Below the pieces are notes generated by a model that saw nothing but the letters and a program-made list of their open reading frames with translations, was not told the origin of the DNA and ran no database searches. The position numbers and the translations under genes are program-made. This document shows positions 30,700 to 42,009 of a stretch of DNA of 64,000 bases, piece after piece; position 1 is the first letter of the stretch; each line of letters begins with the position of its first letter. Origin of the DNA: Paracoccus sphaerophysae (GTDB lineage Bacteria; Pseudomonadota; Alphaproteobacteria; Rhodobacterales; Rhodobacteraceae); the NCBI RefSeq assembly GCF_000763805.1, contig NZ_JRKS01000004.1:25422-89421 (forward strand), read 5' to 3'.

Positions 30700-31602
30700 C
30701 TATTTGGTTGCCGACTCGCTTGGCCGCAAGGGGCGGGGCGGTGACGGCGCCCGGCCGGCCAGCAGCACGCCGGCGATGACCAGCGTGCCGGCGGCCAGTT
30801 CGGCCGGCTGCGGCCGCTCGCCTAGGATCGCCCAGGACGACAGTACGCCCACCACCGGGACCAGCATCGACCACGGCGCCACCTGGCTGGCGGGATAGCG
30901 CGACATCAGCGTCGTCCATATGCCATAGCCGACCAGCGAGGCGAAGACGACGACATACAGCAGGCCCAGCACGGCGGGCAGGGCCTCGGCCGAAAAGGCT
31001 CCGGCCAGGGCGGGCAGGATGCGGGGGCCTTCGGCCAGCCAGGACAGCAGATACATCGGCAGCAGCGGCACGACCGACATCCACAGCGTCAGCTGCAGGG
31101 GCTTCGGCGGCATCGCCAGCCGGGCGCCGATATTGCCGATGGCCCAGCCGAACCCGCCCGCCAGCGTCAGCGCCACCGGCCACCACGCCGCGCTGCGGGC
31201 CCGCAGCCAGCCGATCAGCACGAGGCCCAGGATCGCCAGCGCCAGCCCGGCCAGCTGCCGCGCGGCCAGCCGTTCGCCCAAAAACAGCACCGCGAGGATG
31301 ATCGTGAACGGCGCCGAGGATTGCAGCACCAGCGACGCCAGCCCCGCCGGCATCCCCGCCGCGATCCCGGCATAGAGGAAGCCGAACTGCAGCACCCCCA
31401 GCCCGAAGCCGGTCAGCAGCAGCCAGCGCAGCGGCACCTGCGGGCGTGGCACCAGCAGCACCGTCGGCACCGCCAGCAGCGTGAACCGCAGCGCGACCCC
31501 CAGCAGTGGCGGGAAATGCTGCAGCATCAGCGCGGTGGCGGGAAAATTGAGCCCCCACAGGATCGGCACTAGCAGCACCACGAGGCGGTCGCGTCCCTGC
31601 AC
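30700..31602 (-). CDS. EamA/DMT family transporter
   Basis: A 300-residue inner-membrane exporter with ten predicted spans in two EamA halves. The N-terminal LLVPILWGLNFPATALML and LQSSAPFTIILAVLFLGERL and the second-half YPASQVAPWSMLVPVVGVL with LGERPQPAEL are characteristic. The GTG start at 31602 is supported by AAAGGA seven bases upstream. EamA proteins export amino acids or metabolites; the substrate is unknown. Confidence 0.88.
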   Translation of the reverse strand: MQGRDRLVVLLVPILWGLNFPATALMLQHFPPLLGVALRFTLLAVPTVLLVPRPQVPLRWLLLTGFGLGVLQFGFLYAGIAAGMPAGLASLVLQSSAPFTIILAVLFLGERLAARQLAGLALAILGLVLIGWLRARSAAWWPVALTLAGGFGWAIGNIGARLAMPPKPLQLTLWMSVVPLLPMYLLSWLAEGPRILPALAGAFSAEALPAVLGLLYVVVFASLVGYGIWTTLMSRYPASQVAPWSMLVPVVGVLSSWAILGERPQPAELAAGTLVIAGVLLAGRAPSPPRPLRPSESATK

Positions 31603-31663
31603 GGTCTGTCCTTTCGCGGTGGGGTCGCGGCACCCTGACCGCAATGGCCGCCCGGCCGCAAGC

Positions 31664-32836
31664 TCAGCCGAAGAGGTCGAGCTGTTCGGGGGCCGGGCCC
31701 TCGGGCAGCGGGCACAGCGCCGACAGGGTGATCCCCAGCAGCCGCACGCCGCGCGGCACCGGGCGCGCATCGGGCAGCACCTGCGGCAGCAGCGCCACCG
31801 CCTCGGCCAGCAGCTGCGCCGCGCTGGTGACCGGGTGGGGCAGGCTGCGGGCGCGGGTGACAAACTGGAAATCGGTGTATTTCGCCTTGAGCGTCACCGT
31901 GCGCCCGCTGATCCCGCGCGGATGGGCGTGGCGCCAGACCTTGTCGGCCAGTGGCGCCAGCGCCTCGGTCGCGGCGGGCAGGTCGAAGATGTCGGTGAAG
32001 AAGGTGTTCTCGGCCCCGATCGACTTGCGCTCGCGGTTCGGGCGGACCTCGCGGTGGTCGATGCCGCGGGCGATGTTCCAGTAATACTGCCCGGACTTGC
32101 CGAAGCGGGCGGTCAGGAACTCCAGGCTCTGGCGATGCAGGTCGGCGCCGGTGAGGATGCCGTGGCGTTCCATCCGCGCCGCGGTGGCGGGGCCCACGCC
32201 GTGAAAGCGGCTGATGGGCAGGGTCAGCACATAGGCCGGGCCGGCCTCTGGCGGGATCACGAACAGCCCGTCGGGCTTCCGCTGGTCCGAGGCGAGCTTG
32301 GCCAGGAACTTGTTGTAGCTGACCCCGGCCGAGGCGGTCAGCCCGGTTTCCGCCCGGATCAGCGCCCGGATCTCGCGCGCGATCTGGGTGGCGGTTCGGC
32401 CGTCGAGGTAATCGGTGAGGTCCAGATAGGCCTCGTCCAGCGACACGGGTTCGATCAGCGGGGTGAAGCGGGCGAAGATGTCGCGGATCTGGGCGCTGAC
32501 GGATTTGTAGACCTCGAAGCGCGGCTTGACGAAGATCAGGTCCGGGCACAGCCGCGCCGCACGGACCGAGGGCATGGCCGAGCGCACGCCAAACGGTCGC
32601 GCCTCGTAGCTGGCGGCGGCGACGACGCCGCGCAGCGATGATCCGCCGACCGCCACCGGCTTGCCGCGCAGGTCGGGATTGTCGCGCTGTTCGACCGAAG
32701 CGTAGAAGGCGTCCATGTCGACATGGACGATGCGGCGGACGGGCGGATCGGCCGGCCCGTCCGGCGGCGCCGGACCGGGGCGCTGCCCCGGACCCCGGGA
32801 TATTTGCGGACCGCCCGAAGCCTCAGGGGGCGGCAT
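31664..32836 (-). CDS. dinB: DNA polymerase IV with repeat-derived N-terminus
   Basis: A Y-family translesion polymerase of 390 residues. Catalytic motifs are VHVDMDAFYASVEQ (about residues 37-50) and SLDEAYLDLT; the C-terminal EQLDLFG is a beta-clamp binding motif. The only start before the catalytic core is the ATG at 32836, which lies inside the 3' end of ygfZ (14-base overlap). This gives about 33 extra residues before the usual family start, and residues 11-23 are encoded by palindromic repeat copy D. Part of the unit ABC exporter - ygfZ - dinB. Confidence 0.93.
   Translation of the reverse strand: MPPPEASGGPQISRGPGQRPGPAPPDGPADPPVRRIVHVDMDAFYASVEQRDNPDLRGKPVAVGGSSLRGVVAAASYEARPFGVRSAMPSVRAARLCPDLIFVKPRFEVYKSVSAQIRDIFARFTPLIEPVSLDEAYLDLTDYLDGRTATQIAREIRALIRAETGLTASAGVSYNKFLAKLASDQRKPDGLFVIPPEAGPAYVLTLPISRFHGVGPATAARMERHGILTGADLHRQSLEFLTARFGKSGQYYWNIARGIDHREVRPNRERKSIGAENTFFTDIFDLPAATEALAPLADKVWRHAHPRGISGRTVTLKAKYTDFQFVTRARSLPHPVTSAAQLLAEAVALLPQVLPDARPVPRGVRLLGITLSALCPLPEGPAPEQLDLFG
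32769..32805 (+). repeat. dispersed palindromic repeat, copy D (inside dinB)
   Basis: 37 bases identical to copy C, from GCCGGACC through GGATATTT, but lacking the CAAAGAAGAA tail. It is antisense to dinB and is read in frame as QISRGPGQRPGPA within the DinB N-terminal extension. Confidence 0.8.
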
Positions 32837-33553
32837 CGGCGGTGACCGGGGCGCCGCCCGCCGTCAGGCCGGCGCCGATGCGGTCAAATCGCAGATATGC
32901 GATGGCCCGGTCGCCGGCGCGGGTGTGCAGCACCCCGGCCTCGCGCCCGTCCGCGGTCAGGATCGGGGTGCCGGCGGCGGCCTCGCCCGCGACCGAGACG
33001 GTGGTGAGGCCCTTGCGGAGTTCGGTCTTGTGCTTCATCCGCGCGGTGACCTCTTGCCCGACATAGCAGCCCTTGCGGAAATCGACGCCGTGCAGGCGCT
33101 CGAACCCGGCTTCCAGCGGGAAGGTCTCGTTGGGGATCAGCTCGACCAGCGTCTCGGGGATGCAGTGGGCGACGCGGATCGCCTCCCAGTCGGTGCCGTC
33201 ATCGGGGGCGCTGTCGCCATACAGCCGCCAACCCAGCGCCGGATGGCGAGGGTCGGTGATGGCGCCCGCGGGCGCCGGGCCGGTCCCGCGCGAGACGTTC
33301 AGCCCGGCGGGGGCGATCTGCACGTCGCTGCGCAGGCGATACATCGCCAGCCGCCGCATCAGGTCGTCGGCCAGCCGCGCATCGACGTCGATCAGCAGCG
33401 ACTCGCCATCCGGCACGATCAGGAAATCCGCCAGATACTTGCCCTGCGGCGTCAGCAGCGCCGCCCAGACCGGAGCCCTGGTCACGTCATTCGTCACCAG
33501 CCCCTGCAGAAAACCGACACGGTCGCCGCCGGTCACGCGCAGGATCGTCCGCA

Positions 33554-33557
<4 letters not shown>
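32823..33557 (-). CDS. ygfZ: folate-binding protein YgfZ (Fe-S cluster assembly)
   Basis: YgfZ/IBA57-like proteins use folate to help assemble or repair [4Fe-4S] enzymes such as MiaB. The 244-residue protein has a GcvT-like fold and the diagnostic motif KGCYVGQE with its reactive Cys (about residue 166). LVTNDVTRAP near the N-terminus is also typical. It overlaps the ABC exporter gene by ATGA and dinB by 14 bases, so the three probably share a transcript. Confidence 0.92.
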
Positions 33558-35305
<1,748 letters not shown>

Positions 35306-35405
35306 CCGTCTCTCCTGCGGTTGGTCCGGGGATAGCCCGGCTGCGGCCGTGGCGGCAAGAGAGCGGACCGCGACGGCACGCGTGGCCCGTGGCAGCCGGG
35401 GCGCG

Positions 35406-35461
35406 CGGCCGCGGTTGACGGGCCGCGGTTGACGGGCCGCGGTTGACGGGCCGCGGTTGAC
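35406..35461. repeat. four tandem 14-bp repeats between the ABC exporter and priA
   Basis: Unit GGGCCGCGGTTGAC repeats four times (the first unit differs at one base) and is followed by a partial fifth. It lies in the divergent gap, ending 16 bases before the priA ATG. Each unit contains TTGAC, a -35-like element, and the palindrome CCGCGG. Slippage would change promoter spacing. Confidence 0.9.
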
Positions 35462-35477
35462 GGGCGACATCGCGGCG

Positions 35478-37706
35478 ATGGACAGCCATTTGCCCCATGT
35501 CTTTGCCCCCGGCGCCCGGATCGGCGTGCTGACGACCGAACCCGTGGGGCTGCTGGACTACCTCGCGCCCGAGGGCGGGGTCGCGCTGGGGCAACTGGTG
35601 GTGGTTCCCCTGGGCCCGCGCCGGGTGATGGGCGCGGTCTGGGGGCCGGGGCAGGGGCATTTCGATGCGGCCAGGCTGCGGCCCGTGGCGCGGCTGATCG
35701 ACGCCCAGCCGTTGACCCCGGGGATGATCGAGTTCCTGGACCGCGCCGCCGATTACACCCTGACCCCGCTGCCGGTGATGTTGCGGATGGCGCTGCGGGC
35801 GCCCGATCTGGACCGGCCCCCCGCCGAGCGGCGGGTGATCCACCGCGCCGGACCGGCGCCCGCGCGGCTGACCGATGCGCGCGCCGCCGTGCTGCGGGTG
35901 ATCGACGATCACGGCGGGGCGGGGTTCGCGCCCTCGGAACTGGCGCAGCTGGCGGGCGTGGGGGTGTCGGTGGTCCGCGGGCTGGTCGCGGCGGGCACGC
36001 TGGTCGAAACCGCGGCCCCGGTGGACATGCCGTTCCCGCGGCTCGACGCGTCCCTGCCCGGCAAGGCGCTGGACGCCGACCAGTCCGCCGCCGTGCAGGC
36101 GCTGCGCGCGGGGATCCGCGGCGGCGCCTATGGCACGACGCTGCTGCGCGGCGTCACCGGGTCGGGCAAGACCGAGGTCTATCTGGAAGCCGTCGCCGAG
36201 ACCCTGCGCCAGGGTCGGCAGGCGCTGGTCCTGCTGCCCGAGATCGCCCTGTCGGCCGAGTTCCTTGACCGGGTCGAGACGCGCTTCGGCGCCCGCCCGG
36301 GCGAGTGGCACAGCGGCATCACCCGCACCGAGCGCCGCCGCCTGTGGCACATGGCCGGGCGGGGCGAGGTCGGGCTGGTCGTCGGCGCCCGCTCGGCGCT
36401 GTTCCTGCCGTTCCGCGACCTGGGGCTGATCGTCGTCGATGAGGAACACGACAGTTCCTACAAGCAGGACGAGACGGTCTATTACAACGCTCGCGACATG
36501 GCGGTGCTGCGCGCCTCGATCGAGCAGGCGCAGGTGGTGCTGGCCTCGGCCACGCCCTCGGTGGAAAGCTGGGTGAATGCGGGGTCGGGGCCGGGCGGGG
36601 GGAAATACGCCCGGCTCGACCTGCGCGCCCGCTATGGCGACGCGGAACTGCCGCAGATGGGCGCCATCGACCTGCGCGAGGAAGAGATGCCGTCGGGCCG
36701 CTGGATCTCGCCCACGCTGGCGGCGGCGGTGGATCAGCGGCTGGGGCGGGGCGAACAGGCGCTGCTGTTTCTCAACCGCCGCGGCTATGCGCCGATCACC
36801 ACATGCCGGGCCTGCGGCCATCAGGTCGGCTGCGACGATTGCGACGCGCGGATGGTGGAACATCGGTTTCAGAAGCGCCTCGTCTGCCACCAGTGCGGGG
36901 CCACGAAGCCGGTGCCCACCGCCTGCCCGGCCTGCGGGGTCGAGGGCCGGATGGCCGCCGTCGGCCCGGGGGTCGAGCGGCTGGGCGAGGAGGTCGCCGC
37001 GCGCTTTCCCGACGCCCGCGCGGTGGTGCTGTCGTCCGACCTGTTCACCTCAGCCCGCGCGATCAAGGACACCATCGCCCGGATCGCCGGCGGCGAGGCC
37101 GACATCATCATCGGCACCCAGCTGGTCGCCAAGGGACACAACTTTCCGCTGCTGACCCTGGTGGGCGTGATCGACGCCGATCTGGGCCTGCAGGGCGCCG
37201 ATCTGCGGGCGGCGGAGCGGTCGTTCCAACTGATGCGGCAGGTGGCGGGCCGGGCAGGGCGGTTCGGCGGCGACGCCGGCGGGCGGCGGGGGCTGGCGCT
37301 GCTGCAGACCCACCAGCCCGACCACCCGGTGATCCGGGCGATCCTGTCGGGCGACGACGAGGCGTTCTGGGACGCCGAGGCCGCCCAGCGCAGGGCCGCG
37401 CAGATGCCGCCGTTTTCGCGCCTCGCCGGCATCATCCTGTCCCACCCCGACCAGCCGGTGGTCGAGGCCTATGCCGCCGAACTCGCCCGCCGCGCGGCGC
37501 CCCTGCGCCAGATCGGGGCCGAGCTGTTCGGCCCGGCGCCGGCGCCCATCGCGCGCGTCCGGGCCCGCTATCGCGTCCGGATGCTGATCCGCGCGCCGCG
37601 GCAGGCGCCGGTGCAGGCGGCGATCTCGGCGTGGCTCGCGGGGGCGCCCAAGGCTCCGGCCAACCTGCGGCTGTCGGTGGATATCGATCCTCAGAGCTTT
37701 CTCTGA
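35478..37706 (+). CDS. priA: primosomal replication protein N' (PriA helicase)
   Basis: PriA restarts collapsed replication forks by loading the primosome. The 742-residue helicase has an N-terminal DNA-binding domain (about 1-180), Walker A GVTGSGKTEVY, the DEEH box IVVDEEHDSSYKQDE, eight Zn-binding cysteines in CRACGHQVGCDDC to ACPACG, and helicase motif VAGRAGR. The ATG at 35478 fits the family start. A TTG at 35457 is also in frame but lies in the tandem repeats. Confidence 0.95.
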   Translation: MDSHLPHVFAPGARIGVLTTEPVGLLDYLAPEGGVALGQLVVVPLGPRRVMGAVWGPGQGHFDAARLRPVARLIDAQPLTPGMIEFLDRAADYTLTPLPVMLRMALRAPDLDRPPAERRVIHRAGPAPARLTDARAAVLRVIDDHGGAGFAPSELAQLAGVGVSVVRGLVAAGTLVETAAPVDMPFPRLDASLPGKALDADQSAAVQALRAGIRGGAYGTTLLRGVTGSGKTEVYLEAVAETLRQGRQALVLLPEIALSAEFLDRVETRFGARPGEWHSGITRTERRRLWHMAGRGEVGLVVGARSALFLPFRDLGLIVVDEEHDSSYKQDETVYYNARDMAVLRASIEQAQVVLASATPSVESWVNAGSGPGGGKYARLDLRARYGDAELPQMGAIDLREEEMPSGRWISPTLAAAVDQRLGRGEQALLFLNRRGYAPITTCRACGHQVGCDDCDARMVEHRFQKRLVCHQCGATKPVPTACPACGVEGRMAAVGPGVERLGEEVAARFPDARAVVLSSDLFTSARAIKDTIARIAGGEADIIIGTQLVAKGHNFPLLTLVGVIDADLGLQGADLRAAERSFQLMRQVAGRAGRFGGDAGGRRGLALLQTHQPDHPVIRAILSGDDEAFWDAEAAQRRAAQMPPFSRLAGIILSHPDQPVVEAYAAELARRAAPLRQIGAELFGPAPAPIARVRARYRVRMLIRAPRQAPVQAAISAWLAGAPKAPANLRLSVDIDPQSFL

Positions 37707-37773
37707 AACCCGGCGGCGGGTCGCGGCATTGCCTTCGCAGACAGGGATCGCGCACACAGGGAAGGACCATGAC

Positions 37774-38541
37774 ATGACCCCCAGATGGCCCGAACGGCTG
37801 TGGATCGTCCGCCACGGCGAAAGCGCCGGCAACGTCGCCCGCGACCTCGCCTATCAGCAGGGATTGGCGCGGATCGACCTGACCGGCCGCGACGTGGACG
37901 TGCCGCTGTCCGGGCTGGGCCAGCAGCAGGCCCGCGCGCTGGGCCACTGGTTCGCCGAGGGGCGCGAGGACGGGCGGCCGAACGTGGTGCTGTCCTCGCC
38001 CTATCTGCGGGCGCAGGAAACCGCGCGGCTGTTCCGCGATGCCGGCGGCTGCCCTGCCGACACCCGCATCCACCTGGACGAGCGGCTGCGCGAAAAGGAA
38101 TTCGGCATCCTCGACGGGCTGACCGGCAAGGGCATCCGCGCCGAATATCCCCAGCAGGCCGAACTGCGCGCCAGCCTCGGCAAGTTCTACCACCGCCCGC
38201 CGGGGGGCGAAAGCTGGTGCGACGTGATCTTCCGCCTGCGCACGCTGATGGACACGGTGGGCCTGCATCACGGCGGCTGCCGGGTGATGATCGTCGCTCA
38301 CCAGGTCGTCGTGCTGTGCCTGCGCTACATCATCGAGGGGCTGACCGAAGAGGAGATCCTCGCCATCGACCGCGAAAAGGACGTCGCCAACTGTTCGATC
38401 ACGGAATACCGCTGGTGCGCGGGCGCCGAGGGCAGCGACGGCGAGATGCAGCTGGTGCGCTATAACGTGACCGCCCCGATGGAGGCCGAGGACACCCCCG
38501 TCACCCGCGAGCCCGACCCGATCGTGGGGACCCGCGGATGA
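37774..38541 (+). CDS. histidine phosphatase family protein
   Basis: A 255-residue member of the phosphoglycerate mutase-like superfamily. The phosphate pocket is RHGESAGN (about residues 13-20); a second Arg lies in SSPYLRAQETARLF and the partner His in IVAHQVVVLCL. The insert LREKEFGILDGLTGKGI is typical of broad phosphatases rather than glycolytic mutase. GAAGGA eight bases upstream supports the ATG at 37774. It overlaps nnrD by ATGA. Substrate unknown. Confidence 0.88.
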   Translation: MTPRWPERLWIVRHGESAGNVARDLAYQQGLARIDLTGRDVDVPLSGLGQQQARALGHWFAEGREDGRPNVVLSSPYLRAQETARLFRDAGGCPADTRIHLDERLREKEFGILDGLTGKGIRAEYPQQAELRASLGKFYHRPPGGESWCDVIFRLRTLMDTVGLHHGGCRVMIVAHQVVVLCLRYIIEGLTEEEILAIDREKDVANCSITEYRWCAGAEGSDGEMQLVRYNVTAPMEAEDTPVTREPDPIVGTRG

Positions 38542-39410
38542 CGCCGGCGGTTCTCGATTCCGCCTGGCTGCGCCGCCATCCGCTGCCCCAGCACCCCGAG
38601 GGCACCGACAAGAACTCGCGCGGGCGGGTGATGCTGGTCGGCGGGTCGCTGACGGTGCCGGGCGGGCTGCTGCTGACCGCCGAGGCCGCGTTCCGGGCCG
38701 GCGCCGGCAAGGTCCAGCTGGCGCTGCCCGAGCCGTTGGCGATCCCCTCCGGCATCGCGATGCCGGAATCCAGCGTCTTCGCGCTGCCCGTGTCCGACGA
38801 GGGCGAGATCGCGGGGCTCGGCACGCTGCCCGACCGGATCACCTGCTGCGACTGCGTGGCGATCGGCCCGGCGATGGCCTCGACGTCGGCGGCGGGGGCG
38901 GTGCTGGACGGGTTGCTGCCGGTGGCCTCGGGGCCGCCGGTGATCCTCGATGCCGCGGCGGTCAGCGCCTCGGCCGACCGCCACGACGCGCTGGCGGCGC
39001 TGCCCGGCGGGGCGATCCTGACGCCGCATGTGGGCGAGATGGCGGCGCTGACCGGGCTGGAGCCCGAGGACATCGAGGCACGGCGCGAGGAGGTCGCGGT
39101 GGACCATGCCGCCCGCCTGCGCGCCGTGCTGCTGATCAAGGGCACGACCACGGTGATCGCCAGCCCCGACGGCGAACTGGCCGTCTATGGCGGCGGCGGC
39201 GTCGGCCTGGCCACCGGCGGGTCGGGCGACGTGCTGACCGGGCTGATCGCCGGGCTGTGCGCCCGTGGCCTGCCGGCGTGGGAGGCGGTCTGCTGGGGCG
39301 TCTGGCTACACGGCGAGGCCGGAAGACGCCTGTCCGAGCGGATGGGCTCGATGGGGTTCCTGGCCCGCGACCTGCCTGGCGAGGTGCCGGCGCTGATGCG
39401 CGGGATCTGA
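38538..39410 (+). CDS. nnrD: ADP-dependent NAD(P)H-hydrate dehydratase
   Basis: NnrD repairs hydrated NAD(P)H damaged by heat or GAPDH, using ADP. The 290-residue protein has the ribokinase-like fold, with VMLVGGSLTVPGGLLLTAEA near the N-terminus, LTPHVGEMAALTG, LLIKGTTTVIA and the nucleotide-site motif LATGGSGDVLTGLIAGLCA. There is no fused NnrE epimerase domain, unlike the E. coli bifunctional enzyme. It overlaps the phosphatase gene and ends 14 bases from a convergent neighbour. Confidence 0.92.
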   Translation: MTPAVLDSAWLRRHPLPQHPEGTDKNSRGRVMLVGGSLTVPGGLLLTAEAAFRAGAGKVQLALPEPLAIPSGIAMPESSVFALPVSDEGEIAGLGTLPDRITCCDCVAIGPAMASTSAAGAVLDGLLPVASGPPVILDAAAVSASADRHDALAALPGGAILTPHVGEMAALTGLEPEDIEARREEVAVDHAARLRAVLLIKGTTTVIASPDGELAVYGGGGVGLATGGSGDVLTGLIAGLCARGLPAWEAVCWGVWLHGEAGRRLSERMGSMGFLARDLPGEVPALMRGI

Positions 39411-39424
39411 GCGGCGCGCCTCGC

Positions 39425-40192
39425 CTAAAGCCCGCTGTCGTGCAGCACCCGTTCCAGCACCGGGGCGAGTCGGTCGGCCCACGCCTGCTGTCCCGCGGCG
39501 TCGGCGATCAGGTCGTTGCGGATTTCCACCAGCACGTTCGGGCGGCCGTGGGCCAAGGCGTGGCGATCGACGGAATCGCCTTGCAGGTGGCCGCTATAGG
39601 GCTGGTTGTCGCCGGTGACCCAGCCCTCGTCCCGGCAGGCCTGCACCAGCGCCGGCCCGAGCCGCGCGTCGCGGTGCGAATACAGGATGCCCAACACCCA
39701 CGGCCGGGGCGGGCGGCCCTGCAGTTGCGGGGTGAAGCTGTGGATGGCGCAGATCGCGCGGGCGGGATGGGCCGCCGCCAGCCGGCCCAGCGCCGCGTGA
39801 TAGGGCCGGTGCAGGCGGTCCAGCCGGCGGTCGCGCTCGGCCGCGTCGGCGGCGCGGTTGGCGGGGATGACGGTGCCGTCATACAGCCGCATCAGCAGCG
39901 TCGGGTCGTCCTCGCCCCGGTTCGGGTCGATCACCAGGCGCGAGAAATCCGACCACACCGCCGGCGCGTCCAGCCGCGCCGCCAGCGCCCGCGCGACGCC
40001 CAGCGCGCCCACGTCCCAGGCGATGTGCCGCGCCATGTCCGCGGGCGCGATCCCCAGGTCGCCGCCATTGACCCACCCCGGCACCCGGTTCGTGGCGTGG
40101 TCGCAGGTGACCAGCCAGCGCGAGCCGCGATCCTCGCCCTCGGTCCCGAAGGGCGGGGGCTCTGTCGTGCGGCTGTGTGATCCGTCGGGCAT
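39425..40192 (-). CDS. N-formylglutamate amidohydrolase
   Basis: A 255-residue FGase family protein that would hydrolyse N-formylglutamate to glutamate and formate in histidine breakdown, or a related N-acyl substrate. The motifs WLVTCDHATNRVP (residues 26-38, with the metal His), HIAWDVGALGVARAL, AICAIHSFTPQL and NVLVEIRNDLI are characteristic. No other hut gene is near. The divergent pairing with pyk is, as I recall, common in Rhodobacteraceae. Confidence 0.88.
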   Translation of the reverse strand: MPDGSHSRTTEPPPFGTEGEDRGSRWLVTCDHATNRVPGWVNGGDLGIAPADMARHIAWDVGALGVARALAARLDAPAVWSDFSRLVIDPNRGEDDPTLLMRLYDGTVIPANRAADAAERDRRLDRLHRPYHAALGRLAAAHPARAICAIHSFTPQLQGRPPRPWVLGILYSHRDARLGPALVQACRDEGWVTGDNQPYSGHLQGDSVDRHALAHGRPNVLVEIRNDLIADAAGQQAWADRLAPVLERVLHDSGL

Positions 40193-40229
40193 GGCCTGCG
40201 ATATAACGCGCCCTCATCCCGCACGCCAG

Positions 40230-40258
40230 TTGCCCCCGAACGGGGCTCAGGGTAGACG
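40230..40258 (+). promoter_or_regulatory. candidate promoter for pyk
   Basis: TTGCCC (40230-40235), a 17-base spacer and TAGACG (40253-40258), about 35 bases upstream of the pyk ATG. Both boxes are imperfect but the spacing is ideal. Confidence 0.35.
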
Positions 40259-40291
40259 ATAGCGCAAACATCAAGGGAAAAAGGGACGGCC

Positions 40292-41740
40292 ATGAGACGA
40301 CACCGGAACGTAAAGATCGTGGCGACCCTGGGCCCGGCGTCGTCGGACCACCAGATGATCCGCGAGCTGTTCGACGCCGGCGCCGACGTGTTCCGGCTGA
40401 ACATGAGCCACGGCACCCATGCCGAGCAGAAGGCGCGCTATGACATCATCCGCGCCGTCGAGGCCGAGACCGGCCGTCCCATCGGCGTGCTGGCCGACCT
40501 GCAGGGTCCCAAGCTGCGGGTCGGCGTCTTTGCAGTCGGCGCGCATGATCTGGAAGAGGGCGACCGCTTCCGCTTCGATCTGGACCCGGCCGAGGGCGAC
40601 GGCCGGCGGGTGCAGCTGCCGCACCGGGAAATCTTTGCCGCGCTGCAGGTCGGATCGCGGCTGTTGGTCAATGACGGCAAGATCCGGCTGCGGGTGGAAC
40701 GCTGCGGGCCGGACTTCGCCGATTGCGTGGTGACGACCGGCGGGACGATTTCAAACCGCAAGGGCGTGAACGTGCCCGACGTGGTGCTGCCGCTGGCGGC
40801 GCTGTCGGACAAGGACCGCGCCGATCTGGAATTCGCCTGCGAGCTGGGCGCCGACTGGCTGGCACTGTCCTTCGTCCAGCGCCCCGAGGATGTGATCGAG
40901 GCGCGCGAGCTGGCCCGCGGCCGGGCCGCGATCCTGTCCAAGATCGAAAAGCCCGCGGCGGTGGACTGCTTCGCCGAGATCCTCAAGGTCTCGGACGGGA
41001 TCATGGTGGCGCGCGGCGATCTGGGGGTGGAACTGCCGGTCCATTCCGTACCGCCGATCCAGAAGCGGCTGGTCCGCGCCTGCCGGCAGGCGGCGAAGCC
41101 CGTGATCGTCGCCACCCAGATGCTGGAATCGATGATCGAAAGCCCGATGCCGACCCGGGCCGAGGTGTCGGACGTCGCCACCGCGATCTATGAGGGCGCG
41201 GACGCGATCATGCTGTCGGCCGAATCGGCGGCCGGGCGCTATCCGTCCGAGGCGGTCAGCACGATGGACAGCGTCGCGCGCTCGGTCGAGGGCGACCCGG
41301 TCTATCGTGACGTCATCGACAGCTCGCGCAGCACCGTGAACCGCGAGACCGTCGCCGATGCCATCGCCGTCGCGGCCCGCGAGATCGCCGAAACCACCGA
41401 TGTCGCGGCGATCTGCGCCTATACCCAGTCCTCGACCACCGTGCGGCTGGCGGCGCGGGAACGGCCCAAGGTGCCGATCATCGCGATGAGCTCGGAACTG
41501 CCGGTGCTGCGGCGGATGTGCCTGGTGTGGGGCGCGCATTGCGTGCTGACCCCGGTGCTGGAACGCTTCAAGCAGGCGGTGGTGAATGCCGCACACGCGG
41601 CGGTGGAATTCGACTTTGCCACCAGCGCGCAGAAGGTGATCGTGATGGCGGGGGTTCCGTTCAACACTGCGGGATCGACCAACATTCTGCGGGTCGCCAC
41701 CTGCGACGAACAGTTGCTTTCCCGCACAGACCCGGAATAA
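40292..41740 (+). CDS. pyk: pyruvate kinase
   Basis: Pyruvate kinase makes ATP and pyruvate from phosphoenolpyruvate. The 482-residue enzyme shows [17 protein letters not shown] at the start, [10 protein letters not shown] (substrate loop), the catalytic Lys in [12 protein letters not shown], the metal-binding [13 protein letters not shown], and [24 protein letters not shown]. The C-terminal allosteric domain is present. The GGGACGGCC before the ATG is a weak ribosome site. A small membrane protein gene follows within 40 bases. Confidence 0.97.
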   Translation: MRRHRNVKIVATLGPASSDHQMIRELFDAGADVFRLNMSHGTHAEQKARYDIIRAVEAETGRPIGVLADLQGPKLRVGVFAVGAHDLEEGDRFRFDLDPAEGDGRRVQLPHREIFAALQVGSRLLVNDGKIRLRVERCGPDFADCVVTTGGTISNRKGVNVPDVVLPLAALSDKDRADLEFACELGADWLALSFVQRPEDVIEARELARGRAAILSKIEKPAAVDCFAEILKVSDGIMVARGDLGVELPVHSVPPIQKRLVRACRQAAKPVIVATQMLESMIESPMPTRAEVSDVATAIYEGADAIMLSAESAAGRYPSEAVSTMDSVARSVEGDPVYRDVIDSSRSTVNRETVADAIAVAAREIAETTDVAAICAYTQSSTTVRLAARERPKVPIIAMSSELPVLRRMCLVWGAHCVLTPVLERFKQAVVNAAHAAVEFDFATSAQKVIVMAGVPFNTAGSTNILRVATCDEQLLSRTDPE

Positions 41741-41778
41741 AGGCAGCCGCGAAGCCGAGTTACGCAGGGATTGCCCGA

Positions 41779-42003
41779 ATGTCCGACATCCTCATCCTTC
41801 TGAGCACGGCGCTGATGGCGCTGTCGGTGATCCTGGCCATCGCCTCGCTGGCGCGGACCGAACCGCCGCGCGGCGCGGCGATCGCGTTCGTGTTCGGGCT
41901 GGCGGCGATGTTCGCCGGCGCCTGGATCGACCCGACGCCGTTCCGGGTGCAGGACCTGGGCCTGTCCTGGCAGCGCCTGCTGGGCGGCGACATCCGGCTG
42001 TAA
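41779..42003 (+). CDS. small membrane protein downstream of pyk
   Basis: A 74-residue protein with two hydrophobic helices ([20 protein letters not shown], and [17 protein letters not shown]) joined by a short Arg/Pro loop (LARTEPPRG), and a conserved-looking tail [16 protein letters not shown] ahead of the ATG supports translation. I have no functional assignment. It is probably co-transcribed with pyk. Confidence 0.7.
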   Translation: MSDILILLSTALMALSVILAIASLARTEPPRGAAIAFVFGLAAMFAGAWIDPTPFRVQDLGLSWQRLLGGDIRL

Positions 42004-42009
42004 TCCGGC

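Noticed and set aside
35406..35461. Possible CRISPR-like array
   Set aside because: Units are 14 bp, directly joined, with no spacers and no cas genes.
35306..35470. N-terminal extension of the ABC exporter through the tandem repeats
   Set aside because: It translates the 14-bp repeats as RQPRPVNRG-like units, and the good ribosome site AGGAGA is at the ATG at 35305.
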